DNA of 64,000 nucleotides from a bacterium (GTDB taxonomy: Bacteria > Hydrothermota > UBA3073 > JACQXS01 > JAQTXJ01), in contig JAQUPX010000001.1 in assembly GCA_028716385.1 (NCBI GenBank), positions 470,775-534,774 of the forward strand, in the 5' to 3' direction. Positions 1 to 9,718 of the stretch are shown piece after piece. The notes beneath the pieces were generated by a model that was given only the letters and a program-made list of their open reading frames with translations, was not told the DNA's origin and made no database searches. Both the position numbers and the translations under genes were made by a program. Position 1 is the first letter of the stretch. Every line of letters starts with the position of its first letter.

Positions 1-47
1 CGCAGGATAGCGGGTATATTATTACAGGATGCCTTAGATACTTTCAG

Positions 48-896
48 ATGTATCTTATAAAAACTACTTCATCAGGTAACATACTATGGACAAAAACTTT
101 TGGAGGGGATAGTAGTTATTCCTATCTTGGCAATTCAGTCCAACAAACAGAAGATGGAGGATTTATCATTGCAGGAATAAAACAGAGTAGTGAAAATTAC
201 TGTGATGGATATCTACTAAAAACCAATCCAACCGGTGATTCCTTGTGGACAAAAATCTTCGATAGAGACACTTCGGATCATATCAATTCAGTCCGGCAAA
301 CAAAGGACGGGGGATACATTATCTCAGGATATACGGCTTCCCCCGGGATAGGTAATTATGATGTGTATTTAATCAAGACTAACTCAAACGGTGATACTGT
401 TTGGACAAAAACTTTCGGCGGGCCTGCTGATGACAAAAGCTATTCAGTTGAGTTGACAAATGATAGTGGTTTTATAGTTGTAGGCTATACAAAGTCCTTC
501 GGCGCAGGCGGAACCGATGTATATCTCATTAAAACCAATGGAAATGGAGATGTCGCTATCGAAGAACCCTCCTCCAATTGGAGCGAAGCGACATCTTGCC
601 TTGGCGGACCAAACTTAACCGTCTCCCAAAACCCCTTCTCCAAATCTACAGTCATTAGTTACTCTCTACCCGCAAATGTAGGGTCCGTCTCAGGCGGATT
701 TAGTCTTGCGATTTACAACATCGCCGGCAAATTAGTAAAATCCTTTCCAATAACTCAATTACCTAATTCCCAAATGACCACTGTCGCCTGGGATGGCACC
801 GATAATAACGCAAACAACCTAAAAACAGGAATTTATTTTGTGAGACTTGTAACCGGCAACTTTAAAGAGACAAAAAAACTAATATTGATGAAATAA
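48..896 (+). CDS. Secreted repeat protein with C-terminal T9SS/FlgD-like sorting domain (5' end may extend beyond the window)
   Basis: Repeated 'GG..D..YSV..T.DGGFII.GYT' units; C-terminus 'LAIYNIAGKLVKSF...NNLKTGIYFVRLVTGNFKETKKLILMK' typical of sorting domains. Confidence 0.8.
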   Translation: MYLIKTTSSGNILWTKTFGGDSSYSYLGNSVQQTEDGGFIIAGIKQSSENYCDGYLLKTNPTGDSLWTKIFDRDTSDHINSVRQTKDGGYIISGYTASPGIGNYDVYLIKTNSNGDTVWTKTFGGPADDKSYSVELTNDSGFIVVGYTKSFGAGGTDVYLIKTNGNGDVAIEEPSSNWSEATSCLGGPNLTVSQNPFSKSTVISYSLPANVGSVSGGFSLAIYNIAGKLVKSFPITQLPNSQMTTVAWDGTDNNANNLKTGIYFVRLVTGNFKETKKLILMK

Positions 897-1307
897 AAAA
901 GAGAAGAGTAAGATGAAAAAACATATGGAACATTCTGCCTCGGCAATGTCGGAAATCCAATACTTTGTTTGTTCGTATGTTTTTCGTGACTATTCGTGTT
1001 AATTCGTGGATACTATCTTTTTGTAGTTTGAAGTCCGGTTTCTATTTTCTGTGTCCTAATAAATTTGTTCTCTGTATCTTTGCGGTAGAAAGCCTTTGCC
1101 TGCCCGCCGATTTTCTTGGAGGGGATCTTTATCCCTTAGTCCGCCTCAGGCGGACATTCAGCTCTGTCGGGTGAGAAATTATTTTTTTCTGTTAATTTAT
1201 TTGATATCCTTTTTTTATTATATTTTAGAATTTTATTGACAAGCTCTGTTATTGATAATATCTAAGATATAATAGATGTAGAATTGTTTAAAGAAATACT
1301 TGAAAAT

Positions 1308-3173
1308 ATGAAAAAAATTATATCGGGAATTTTTCTTCTGCTTTTTTGCAGTTGTATGCAAAACCCTATCCCTCCTTCTTGGGATACGGAAATTAATTTG
1401 CCAATTGCTTCAAGAAATATTCTTATGCGTGATGTCTGCACGGATTCTATTGATTCCGTTTCTTTGTTTGAAAAAAGTTTCTCCATAGACCCTATATGGG
1501 TAAAAGATATTTTAGTTCTGGACTCTATCTGTCAGGATACATCCCTTGTATTTACCGATATTAAATTTAATCTCTCATCTAAAGATACCGTGTCTTTTAC
1601 GCTTGGCGATGTTATGCCGGAAATAAAACCCTTCCAGGGACAATGGCTGCCTACTGTTCCCGCGAAGGATTCAACCTTGAGCGATTCATTCCGTTTGCCA
1701 CTGGCTTTTGAATATATAGATATAGATTCCGGTTTTTTTGTTGTTGGCTTTAAAAATAATCTACCTATTGTAATAGATTCCGTATGCGTTAGTCTTATGA
1801 TTTCGGAAACTCTAAATCTTTATTATTATTTCATTAACCCGGGCGATTCGGCAATTAATAGTTGTAATCTGAGTGGAAAAACGGTTCAAAATCCAATTAA
1901 TTATGCAATGCATATCTGGACACGAGAAAAGACAGATTCTACAATGATTGATACTGCGGTTAATGTGGAAACATCCGTGGAATTATTTATTAGAACGCTC
2001 TCTGCAATGACCGGCAAATTCCCTCCCTGTACATCAAGCATGGTAACTTCTTTGGCTTTAACTCCTTATGCTATTAATTCTGCGAAAATTGATAGTGGAT
2101 ATTTTGAATTTCATTTTGAGAATCCTATACACGGAGAGTTTGGTTTCTTCGCTGAAGATACGGCAGAATGCAATTTCTTTAATATTCATAAAACTGTTGT
2201 AAATGGGAACAATGATACTACTATAGTAATAAGAAATGGCACTATTAACCCTGTAAACCGTGATTCTTTAAGACTAAATACTTGCTTTTACCCTACTGCC
2301 GGAAGTGTATGGGATACTCTTGATCAGAACGATACTTTTAGAGTTAGTATTAGACTTTATAGTATCTATGTTTCCCAAATTAGTGCACACTTTGATAGTA
2401 CTATAATTGCTTCTATCCCTACCTATAACAAAACTATAGATTATTATAATATTGACCCTACGGTAATAAAACTTGATAGTGTATGGTTCTTTATAAATAT
2501 GTATAATGGAATAGATGCAAACCCGGAAATAATTCTCAACGTAAGAGGAGCAAGAGCCGATTCTGTCAAAACTCTTACAATAGCGCGTACTATAACTCCG
2601 GATTCCAATTCTTTCAGAATAGGTGGGGACTCTGTTGTAAACTTTATTAACCTATTCCCCGAATCTATCAGTGTAAGCGGAGAAGTCAGATTAACCGGAG
2701 ACATAGGCGTAACTTCTACGGATTTTATATCGGGAGAAGCTGGTTTTGAAATGCCGGCAAGAATTATAATAAACGATACTCTTAAGATTGCTCCGGATAC
2801 TGTAATTGGAATTAGCATTCCACAACAAATAAAAGATGCTCCTATAGAAAGCACAAACTTGAAAATTCAGTATGCAAATCCTACTCCTTTGCAGGGAAAT
2901 ATAAACGTCTTTATGTCAACGGATTCAACCTCTTACGGTGAATGTATATATACGTTGCCGTTTGAACCTGCTACCGCTGCCAACCCCAGAGGAGAATATA
3001 CTACACGCTCTCCCGTAGTAATCAAAGAATATCTTAAATACGACAGACTCTGGCCCAGAATAGTTGTTAATATCTTTTCAAATGAAAAACCGGATACAAT
3101 AGCTGTCTTACCAAAAGATAGGTTTATGATAAAATCATTGCTGAAAATTAAAGTAAGGGTAGGGAAAAAATAA
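1308..3173 (+). CDS. Large secreted lipoprotein, function unknown
   Basis: Start MKKIISGIFLLLFCSCMQNP gives a lipobox-like LLFCSC; 622 aa uninterrupted; preferred over the track start at 1284. Confidence 0.75.
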   Translation: MKKIISGIFLLLFCSCMQNPIPPSWDTEINLPIASRNILMRDVCTDSIDSVSLFEKSFSIDPIWVKDILVLDSICQDTSLVFTDIKFNLSSKDTVSFTLGDVMPEIKPFQGQWLPTVPAKDSTLSDSFRLPLAFEYIDIDSGFFVVGFKNNLPIVIDSVCVSLMISETLNLYYYFINPGDSAINSCNLSGKTVQNPINYAMHIWTREKTDSTMIDTAVNVETSVELFIRTLSAMTGKFPPCTSSMVTSLALTPYAINSAKIDSGYFEFHFENPIHGEFGFFAEDTAECNFFNIHKTVVNGNNDTTIVIRNGTINPVNRDSLRLNTCFYPTAGSVWDTLDQNDTFRVSIRLYSIYVSQISAHFDSTIIASIPTYNKTIDYYNIDPTVIKLDSVWFFINMYNGIDANPEIILNVRGARADSVKTLTIARTITPDSNSFRIGGDSVVNFINLFPESISVSGEVRLTGDIGVTSTDFISGEAGFEMPARIIINDTLKIAPDTVIGISIPQQIKDAPIESTNLKIQYANPTPLQGNINVFMSTDSTSYGECIYTLPFEPATAANPRGEYTTRSPVVIKEYLKYDRLWPRIVVNIFSNEKPDTIAVLPKDRFMIKSLLKIKVRVGKK

Positions 3174-3175
3174 CG

Positions 3176-3271
3176 GTTATAATGAAAGGATTTAAGTGGT
3201 TAGTTAGAGTTCGTGACGAAGGAACGTTACTCTAACTTATAAAGTTATAATGAAAGGATTTAAGTGGTTAG
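3176..3271. repeat. 28-bp direct duplication flanking a 40-bp palindromic insert
   Basis: GTTATAATGAAAGGATTTAAGTGGTTAG at 3176-3203 and 3244-3271 around TTAGAGTTCGTGACGAAGGAACGTTACTCTAACTTATAAA. Confidence 0.92.
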
Positions 3272-4473
3272 TATGTGGGGCTGTGCTCTTGAGCAACTCT
3301 GCGTATGCTATGTTGAACTTTAGCGGCAGGGGTGAAGGGTTGTCCCGCAATTATTCTGTTTTTTCAGCCGGGTTTGACGCAGTAGAATGGAATCCTGCAA
3401 ATCTTATACTGTCGCCTAAATTTTCGTTTAATATATTAAGCATAGGAATGGAATATTCTTCTAATTTAAGTGTAGGCGATTGGATGAAATTGGCTACTCA
3501 CGGATATTTTAATGATGAAGATAAAAAGATTTTCCAGAACGGCTTGTCTTTTGGTGCTTGTGGAGGAGCGCAGGCTATTTCTTTTTCCTGGAAAAATATT
3601 GCATTTACTAGTTGCCTTGCTACTAAAAATAAAGGCGAAATACCTTCGGATTTTACTCAAATGTTTTTTTGGGGAAATATTCCTGAAATAGATTCTGTAT
3701 ATAGTTTTAACGGGACGCAGGGTGTAAGCGAAATAGCCCTTAATGTTGGTATATCCGCAGCTCAATTACTGGCAAGCGATAACTTCTCTATAGGCGCAAC
3801 CATTAAATATCTGGAAGGTTTTTCTTATATGGATGCAAAATTGGATGGATACCTTAAAACTACTTTTGATACTACTGACTTTGCTGCGCCAACTATGATA
3901 TCCGGTAGCGGTAATGCCGTTCTGAGATATGCGGAAGGCGGCACCGGGTTTGGAATAGACATTGGTGCATTATATTTTAATAAAGATTATAATATGGGAA
4001 TATCTGTAATAAATATCCTGTCCGGAATGGAGTGGCTCGAAAACCCTGTAATAGATTCTTTGACAGGTACCGTAAAACCGACAGACCTTGAGCATTTTGA
4101 CCCTAATACAAGTGTTAAGTGGGATACAACAACTATTACGGGACACCCTTTTTCTACAAAAGAAGATATGAGCGTAAAGCTTGGATGCAGTATCAATAAA
4201 AAAGCTATGAATGTATCCGCAGAAATAGGTTACCCGCAGTGGATTGGAATGGGTGTGGAAGTCCCATATAAAGCAGTAGCTTTCAGAACCGGACTCGGAA
4301 TCGTAAAAGCTACTTCAAAATCTAACGTATGGATAGGTCTTGGAATAGGAACAAAATTCAAATTCTTACATACCGACCTTGGCGTGAGAGTAAGCCCTAT
4401 GAAAAGTATGTCGGCGGCTCTTAGCATGACAATATTGCCGGAAGAAAAAATAGAAAAAGCCTTCGGTCAATAA
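3250..4473 (+). CDS. Outer-membrane beta-barrel-like protein (DUF5723/PorV-like)
   Basis: Signal peptide followed by 'NFSGRGEGLSRNYSVFSAGFDAVEWNPANL' and beta-rich C-terminus. Confidence 0.65.
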   Translation: MKGFKWLVCGAVLLSNSAYAMLNFSGRGEGLSRNYSVFSAGFDAVEWNPANLILSPKFSFNILSIGMEYSSNLSVGDWMKLATHGYFNDEDKKIFQNGLSFGACGGAQAISFSWKNIAFTSCLATKNKGEIPSDFTQMFFWGNIPEIDSVYSFNGTQGVSEIALNVGISAAQLLASDNFSIGATIKYLEGFSYMDAKLDGYLKTTFDTTDFAAPTMISGSGNAVLRYAEGGTGFGIDIGALYFNKDYNMGISVINILSGMEWLENPVIDSLTGTVKPTDLEHFDPNTSVKWDTTTITGHPFSTKEDMSVKLGCSINKKAMNVSAEIGYPQWIGMGVEVPYKAVAFRTGLGIVKATSKSNVWIGLGIGTKFKFLHTDLGVRVSPMKSMSAALSMTILPEEKIEKAFGQ

Positions 4474-4805
4474 GCTTCTCCTCGGTATCTATAATCCGTG
4501 TTTTCTCCCCTCTGTGTCCTCGGCATGAGTTTATCTTTTTTGGTTATCTGTTAATTCTAAACTCTTTGTTATTCTCCGTGTTTGGAGTTTACCCCGCACT
4601 TTGCGGGGTGGTTTTTCCCTTATTGTCTGTTTTCTGTAGTTTTTTAACTTTCAAACTTTATGTTTTTCTTCTGTTAATCTTTTTATTATCTGTGCCGATC
4701 TGCGTCCAATTTATTTCCGTACCCCAACACAGGTAACAAATTTTAGTCAAAAACTTGACAATACTAGAAGTCTTTATATATTTACACTTGCTGTTAAAGA
4801 CAAAT

Positions 4806-5816
4806 ATGCAAAAGCTTAATTACCTTTTACTTTTATGTTTCTTTGTTTTTACCGGATGTATAACTCGATATACTCCCCCATCCGCCGCCGGCAAGGCTAC
4901 GGAAGTTATCGTGTTGTGTAATGATAAAAATTGGACGGAGATAAGCAACCTGATACCTAAAGTCTTAGAAAAAGAGATATACACGCCTACTACTGAAAAG
5001 GTTTTTAATGTTAAAAAAGTCCTTCCATCGGAAATCAATAAATACAAATATCGTAAAAACTGTTTGGTCTTGGGAATCGTAGGGGATGAAATCATTGATT
5101 CTTTGCTTGCAAAAAGCGCAATGAAAAAATTGTTAGCCGGCGAAGAATATATGTTCGGAGGACAGGATTTCTTTGTTAAAGGACAATTCTTTCTTATTAT
5201 AGCCGCGCCTACAGTTTATAAATTAAAAGAAATAATAGAAAATAATAGCGATGTAATTTTTAATTATTTTGTAGAAAATGTCGTAAAAACAATGAAGAAT
5301 GATTTGTATAAAGATGGTTATCAAAAAGCCGTATCCGATAGATTGCTTAAAAACTATGGCTTTTCAATTTCTGTCCCTCGTGGTTGGAATGTCGTGGAAG
5401 AAAAAAACGGATTTGTAGAACTTGTAAGACATTCACCGGATAGAATTATATCAATTTACTGGGAAACGACACCATTAAATGTAACTACCGAATTTGATAT
5501 TAATACTGCAATTGAATTTAGAAATAAAATAGGAGTTAAATATTATGATGGGGATTACATAGATACTACATTGGCAAAGTTTTATCAAGTGAATTTTCAT
5601 AATTCCTTAGCCGGTAAACTTGATGGAATATGGCAGAACGATGAGCAAATAATGGGCGGGCCCTTCAAAACATACTTTATGTCGGAAAACGGCAGGCTTT
5701 ATATGATTGATATGCACATATTTGCTCCCGGGTATAAAAAATGGAAATTCCTCCAACAACTTGAATTAATAATAGATACTTTTTCTTTTTTGTCCGAAAA
5801 TAAACAAGTTACGTAA
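4806..5816 (+). CDS. DUF4837-like lipoprotein
   Basis: MQKLNYLLLLCFFVFTGC lipobox; resemblance to DUF4837 lipoproteins; preferred over the track start at 4755. Confidence 0.6.
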   Translation: MQKLNYLLLLCFFVFTGCITRYTPPSAAGKATEVIVLCNDKNWTEISNLIPKVLEKEIYTPTTEKVFNVKKVLPSEINKYKYRKNCLVLGIVGDEIIDSLLAKSAMKKLLAGEEYMFGGQDFFVKGQFFLIIAAPTVYKLKEIIENNSDVIFNYFVENVVKTMKNDLYKDGYQKAVSDRLLKNYGFSISVPRGWNVVEEKNGFVELVRHSPDRIISIYWETTPLNVTTEFDINTAIEFRNKIGVKYYDGDYIDTTLAKFYQVNFHNSLAGKLDGIWQNDEQIMGGPFKTYFMSENGRLYMIDMHIFAPGYKKWKFLQQLELIIDTFSFLSENKQVT

Positions 5817-5827
5817 TATAAAAACTT

Positions 5828-6520
5828 ATGAAATTATCTATAATAATACCCGTATACAATGAGATAGAATTTTTGCCTAAAATAATTGAAGCAGTTAAAA
5901 AAGTAAACCTGCCGGATATAGTTAAAGAAATAGTAATCGTGGACGATGCTTCTAACGATGGGACAGGCGAATGGATTGAAAAATATGTATCCCAAAATCC
6001 GGATGTGAAATTCAAGAAACATAATATTAATATGGGTAAAGGCAGTGCGATTAAAACAGCCATAGCTATAGCGACCGGAGATATTATCGTGATACAGGAT
6101 GCAGATTTGGAATATAACCCGGAAGATTATAAAATCCTTTTAGTCCCTATTTTAGAAGGAAAAACAAATGTGGTTTACGGCAGCCGTAATTTACGAAAAA
6201 ACAAATCTTATTCTTATATATATTACTTTGGTAATGAAGTTCTTACGGAAATAACGAATATACTTTATGATACACATCTGACGGATATGGAAACCTGTTA
6301 TAAAATGTTTACTAAAGAAGTAGTTAAAGATATGGATTTGTGCGCAAAACGGTTTGATTTTGAACCTGAGTTTACTGCAAAAGTTATAAAAAATGGCTAT
6401 GAAATATGTGAAATACCAATAAGTTATAGCGCAAGAAGTAGGGAGGATGGGAAAAAACTAACATGGAAAGATGGCGTTAAAGCCCTCTGGACTTTAATAA
6501 AATATCGCTTTAAGGGATAA
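5828..6520 (+). CDS. Family 2 glycosyltransferase (dolichyl-phosphate mannosyltransferase-like)
   Basis: MKLSIIIPVYNE..., IVDDASNDGTGEW, IVIQDADLEYNPEDY, ETCYKMF motifs. Confidence 0.9.
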   Translation: MKLSIIIPVYNEIEFLPKIIEAVKKVNLPDIVKEIVIVDDASNDGTGEWIEKYVSQNPDVKFKKHNINMGKGSAIKTAIAIATGDIIVIQDADLEYNPEDYKILLVPILEGKTNVVYGSRNLRKNKSYSYIYYFGNEVLTEITNILYDTHLTDMETCYKMFTKEVVKDMDLCAKRFDFEPEFTAKVIKNGYEICEIPISYSARSREDGKKLTWKDGVKALWTLIKYRFKG

Positions 6521-6579
6521 CAATCCGCCTGAGGCGGACTATAACAGACTAAGAGCTTGTAATAGAATAACTGATTGAA

Positions 6580-7296
6580 ATGAAAAAACCACAGAGTAAA
6601 ATAGAAGAGAACGACCTGTCAAAAACAGATTTTATTTATGTAGTATCTCACGAACTTCGCTCTCCCCTCGCAACCGTAAAAAATGCGATTGAAATACTTT
6701 TCGATGGTATGGCCGGAGAAATAACGGATACCCAAAAACATCTTCTCGAAATAGCAAACAAAAATATTAATAGATTAAATTTTATAATTGAAGATATTCT
6801 TGATATTTCCCGTATTGATTCAGGCCAGATAAGAATAGAATTTGCTCCTGTAGATATAAAAGAAGTGATCAATGATGTTGTAATTATGCTGGAACGGGAA
6901 GCAAATGAAAAAGGAATAAGTATCGAAAAAGTTTTGCCGGAAAAAATTATTAAGGTGAACGGAGATTTTCAAAGGATAATCCAGATACTTACAAACATAA
7001 TAGGAAATGCTATAAAGTTTACAAATAAAGGCAGTATTACTATTACGGCAACAGAAGAAAAAGAATATGTAAAAATATCGGTCAAAGATACGGGAGCCGG
7101 AATTCCTCCCGAAAATATAGATAAAATTTTTGATAAGTTCTTTCAAATCAGGGAATCTACCAGCCTAAGTTCAAAAGGTGTAGGTTTAGGCTTGACGATT
7201 ACTAAGAAATTAGTTACAATGCATAATGGAAAAATAGAAGTAGAAAGTGAACTTAATAAAGGTAGTACCTTTAGTGTCTTTTTACCGGTTGGATAA
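6580..7296 (+). CDS. Histidine kinase core (HisKA-HATPase) without sensor domain
   Basis: VSHELRSPLATVKNAIE H-box; NIIGNAIKFTNKG N-box; DTGAGIPPENIDKIFDKFFQ; GVGLGLTITKKLV. Confidence 0.93.
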   Translation: MKKPQSKIEENDLSKTDFIYVVSHELRSPLATVKNAIEILFDGMAGEITDTQKHLLEIANKNINRLNFIIEDILDISRIDSGQIRIEFAPVDIKEVINDVVIMLEREANEKGISIEKVLPEKIIKVNGDFQRIIQILTNIIGNAIKFTNKGSITITATEEKEYVKISVKDTGAGIPPENIDKIFDKFFQIRESTSLSSKGVGLGLTITKKLVTMHNGKIEVESELNKGSTFSVFLPVG

Positions 7297-7311
7297 ATAA
7301 GGAGGTGTATT

Positions 7312-7680
7312 GTGAAAAAAGTTTTAATTGTAGATGATGACAAGGATTTGATAGAAACGGTTACTTTTTATTTGACGTATGGCGAGTATTCTGTGAGGAT
7401 TGCCGAAAATTGTGCGCAAATGTTTAAAATATTAAAAGAAGAAAAACCGGATATTATACTTCTGGATATTATGCTGCCCGATATGGACGGAATTACAGCT
7501 TGCAAACACTTGAAAACAGACCCAGATTTGTTGTCCATTCCCGTTATGATGGTAACGGCAAAAGGTAAAAGAGAAGATATAGAAGCTGCTATAAAAGCAG
7601 GCGCAGATGGATATATCCCTAAACCGTTTAGTTTATCAAGATTGGTGGAAAGAATAGAAGAAATTTTAGCTCATCACTAA
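7312..7680 (+). CDS. Single-domain response regulator (CheY-like)
   Basis: KKVLIVDDDKD...DIILLDIMLPDMDG...VMMVTAKG...KPFS; preceded by GGAGGTG. Confidence 0.95.
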   Translation: MKKVLIVDDDKDLIETVTFYLTYGEYSVRIAENCAQMFKILKEEKPDIILLDIMLPDMDGITACKHLKTDPDLLSIPVMMVTAKGKREDIEAAIKAGADGYIPKPFSLSRLVERIEEILAHH

Positions 7681-7681
7681 T

Positions 7682-8065
7682 ATGGGACTTATTGAATTAG
7701 ATAAAATAGAACCCGGTATGGTGCTTGCCAAACCGGTATATAGTCACCTTGGAGCGCTCTTGTTGAAAGAAGGCAAAACGCTTACAGAAAAAGAATTGTT
7801 AATTCTTGAATCCTGGAAAATAAAAGAAATTGACATAGAAGGAGTAGAATCTTCCGAAAACAAAGACCAAATGTTTTCCGGGCAATTGGGAAAAGATGAA
7901 ATTGATAAAATAGAGGCGGAAATAGATGCGAAATTTTCCTCCGTTCCTCAAGATAATATGGAACATCCTGATATGGCAGTTAAGGTAATGATGGAAATAA
8001 AAAAGATAGTTAAAACAATAAAAGTAGAAAGTTTATTAGAGGAAAAGAAACATGGTATTAGATAA
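7682..8065 (+). CDS. Small signalling protein with a 'GMVLAKPVYS..GALLLKEGKTLTEKEL' module (as found N-terminal in some HD-GYP proteins)
   Basis: Motif match; overlaps the HDOD gene downstream. Confidence 0.6.
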   Translation: MGLIELDKIEPGMVLAKPVYSHLGALLLKEGKTLTEKELLILESWKIKEIDIEGVESSENKDQMFSGQLGKDEIDKIEAEIDAKFSSVPQDNMEHPDMAVKVMMEIKKIVKTIKVESLLEEKKHGIR

Positions 8066-8906
8066 AGACGCACTGTGGTATAGAATAAAAAAGATGAATA
8101 GTCTTTCTACTCTTCCCGAAATATATGATAGGGTTAGCGATATGATAAATGACCCTAAAACTTCGGCTGCAAATTTAGCAAGCGTTATCTCAAGAGATGA
8201 AACGCTTGTCGCTAAACTTTTAAGAATAGCAAACTCGCCTTTTTATAAAGCCACACCGGAAAAAATCACGTCTATAACTTTTGCGGTTGCTTTATTGGGT
8301 TTTAATGCAACTAAAAACCTTGTCCTTTCAGTGTCAATATTTGACCTGTTTCATACTTTTGAAGAATCCTTAAAAGTTACCGTAAGAGGTTTCTGGAAAC
8401 ATTCTATAACCTGCGCTGTCGCAAGTAAAATAATAGCACAAAACGCTAGACATAAAAATCCCGAAGAAATGTTTGTAAGTGGATTGTTACACGATATTGG
8501 GAAAATCGTAGAAATACAATATATGCCGGAAGATTTCAAAAAAATTATAAATATTATTAATACTAAAGAAGTATCTATGAAAGATGCAGAAGAAGAGGTT
8601 TTGAAATACTCACATACGGATGTCGGTAAAATGCTCGGAGTACATTGGAACTTATCCCCAAGAATTATTGATTGCGTGAGACTTCATCATATCCCGGATA
8701 AAGCAATCGAGAACTTAACCGAAGTTTCAATAGTCCATACTGCAAATGTTTTAAGTCATTCGCTGGAACTGGATTATAAAGTTCCTGTCTTAAATCAAAA
8801 AGCATGGGAAATACTAAACTTAAAAATAGATTCGCTCGAGCCTATTCTTAAACAACTTAAAAAAGAATCAATAGAAGCAATCGCTGTTCTTTTCCCAAAA
8901 AAATAA
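8052..8906 (+). CDS. HDOD domain protein
   Basis: 'SLSTLPEIYDRVSDMINDPKTSAANLASVISRDETLVAKLLRIANSPFY' and 'GLLHDIGKIV'. Confidence 0.9.
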   Translation: MVLDKDALWYRIKKMNSLSTLPEIYDRVSDMINDPKTSAANLASVISRDETLVAKLLRIANSPFYKATPEKITSITFAVALLGFNATKNLVLSVSIFDLFHTFEESLKVTVRGFWKHSITCAVASKIIAQNARHKNPEEMFVSGLLHDIGKIVEIQYMPEDFKKIINIINTKEVSMKDAEEEVLKYSHTDVGKMLGVHWNLSPRIIDCVRLHHIPDKAIENLTEVSIVHTANVLSHSLELDYKVPVLNQKAWEILNLKIDSLEPILKQLKKESIEAIAVLFPKK

Positions 8907-8940
8907 TTTGTCTTTGTCCTGCCTTGTTTTTCGGATCTCA

Positions 8941-9588
8941 TTACCCGTTCAATTTACTTGTTCCAAAGATAATAAAACTTATACCCATCACAGTCAAAAA
9001 TACGCCTAATATAAGGACAATAAATCTATAAACCGAAGGTTTTATTTTCCTTATCCCTTTTGCAGTCAATACGGCAATAATCCCATACCACAAAAAATCT
9101 GACGATATATGCCCGAAATAAAAAGCAAAAGGTCCATAAATACCGGTTTCTTTTGATAGAAGTATATAATTTAACCCTACTGTTGCCCACCAGATATACC
9201 AGTATGGGTTTGAAAGAGTTGCGAAAATCCCCTGGAAAATACCGGAGTTTTGTTTTGATAAATGTGAATTTGTCTCTGGGTTTATAAATTCAATGTCTAT
9301 TTTTTTAACGGATTTCAGCATATTAATTCCCATCCATATTAGGACGAATCCACCGGTTATTCCTATAATTCCCTGGACGTTTCCCTGTAAAAATAATTGC
9401 TTTAACCCTGAAAGCAGGGATATTACTATAACGGCTTCTATTATGCTGTGCCCTATGATTATTATTAATCCACCTTTAATGCCTTTTTGAATCGTATTGT
9501 ATATATTTAATGATAATAAAGGTCCCGGCATAACGGCACCCGATAAACCTATAAATAAAGAGGTGACGAAAATAGTAAAAACATTCAT
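8941..9588 (-). CDS. LysE family amino-acid exporter
   Basis: 'GLSGAVMPGPLLSLNIYNTIQKGIKGGLIIIIGHSIIEAVIV', 'NPYWYIWWATVG'. Confidence 0.9.
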   Translation of the reverse strand: MNVFTIFVTSLFIGLSGAVMPGPLLSLNIYNTIQKGIKGGLIIIIGHSIIEAVIVISLLSGLKQLFLQGNVQGIIGITGGFVLIWMGINMLKSVKKIDIEFINPETNSHLSKQNSGIFQGIFATLSNPYWYIWWATVGLNYILLSKETGIYGPFAFYFGHISSDFLWYGIIAVLTAKGIRKIKPSVYRFIVLILGVFLTVMGISFIIFGTSKLNG

Positions 9589-9670
9589 TGGTTATAATAT
9601 TTTAATAAATTTGCGAATTGTCAAACTTTAACAATACAAAGTTGCTTTCAAAATGAATATTATTATCATA

Positions 9671-9706
9671 AAAAAAGCCCTTCAGGAAAACCTGAAGGGC
9701 TTTTTT
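9671..9706. terminator. Bidirectional intrinsic terminator
   Basis: AAAAAAGCCCTTCAGG-AAAA-CCTGAAGGGCTTTTTT: perfect stem with A and T tracts. Confidence 0.92.
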
Positions 9707-9718
9707 GTTACTTACTTC

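Noticed and set aside
965-1174. 69-aa ORF
   Set aside because: Composed of dispersed intergenic repeats (TTCGTG..., CCGCCTCAGGCGG); not protein-like.
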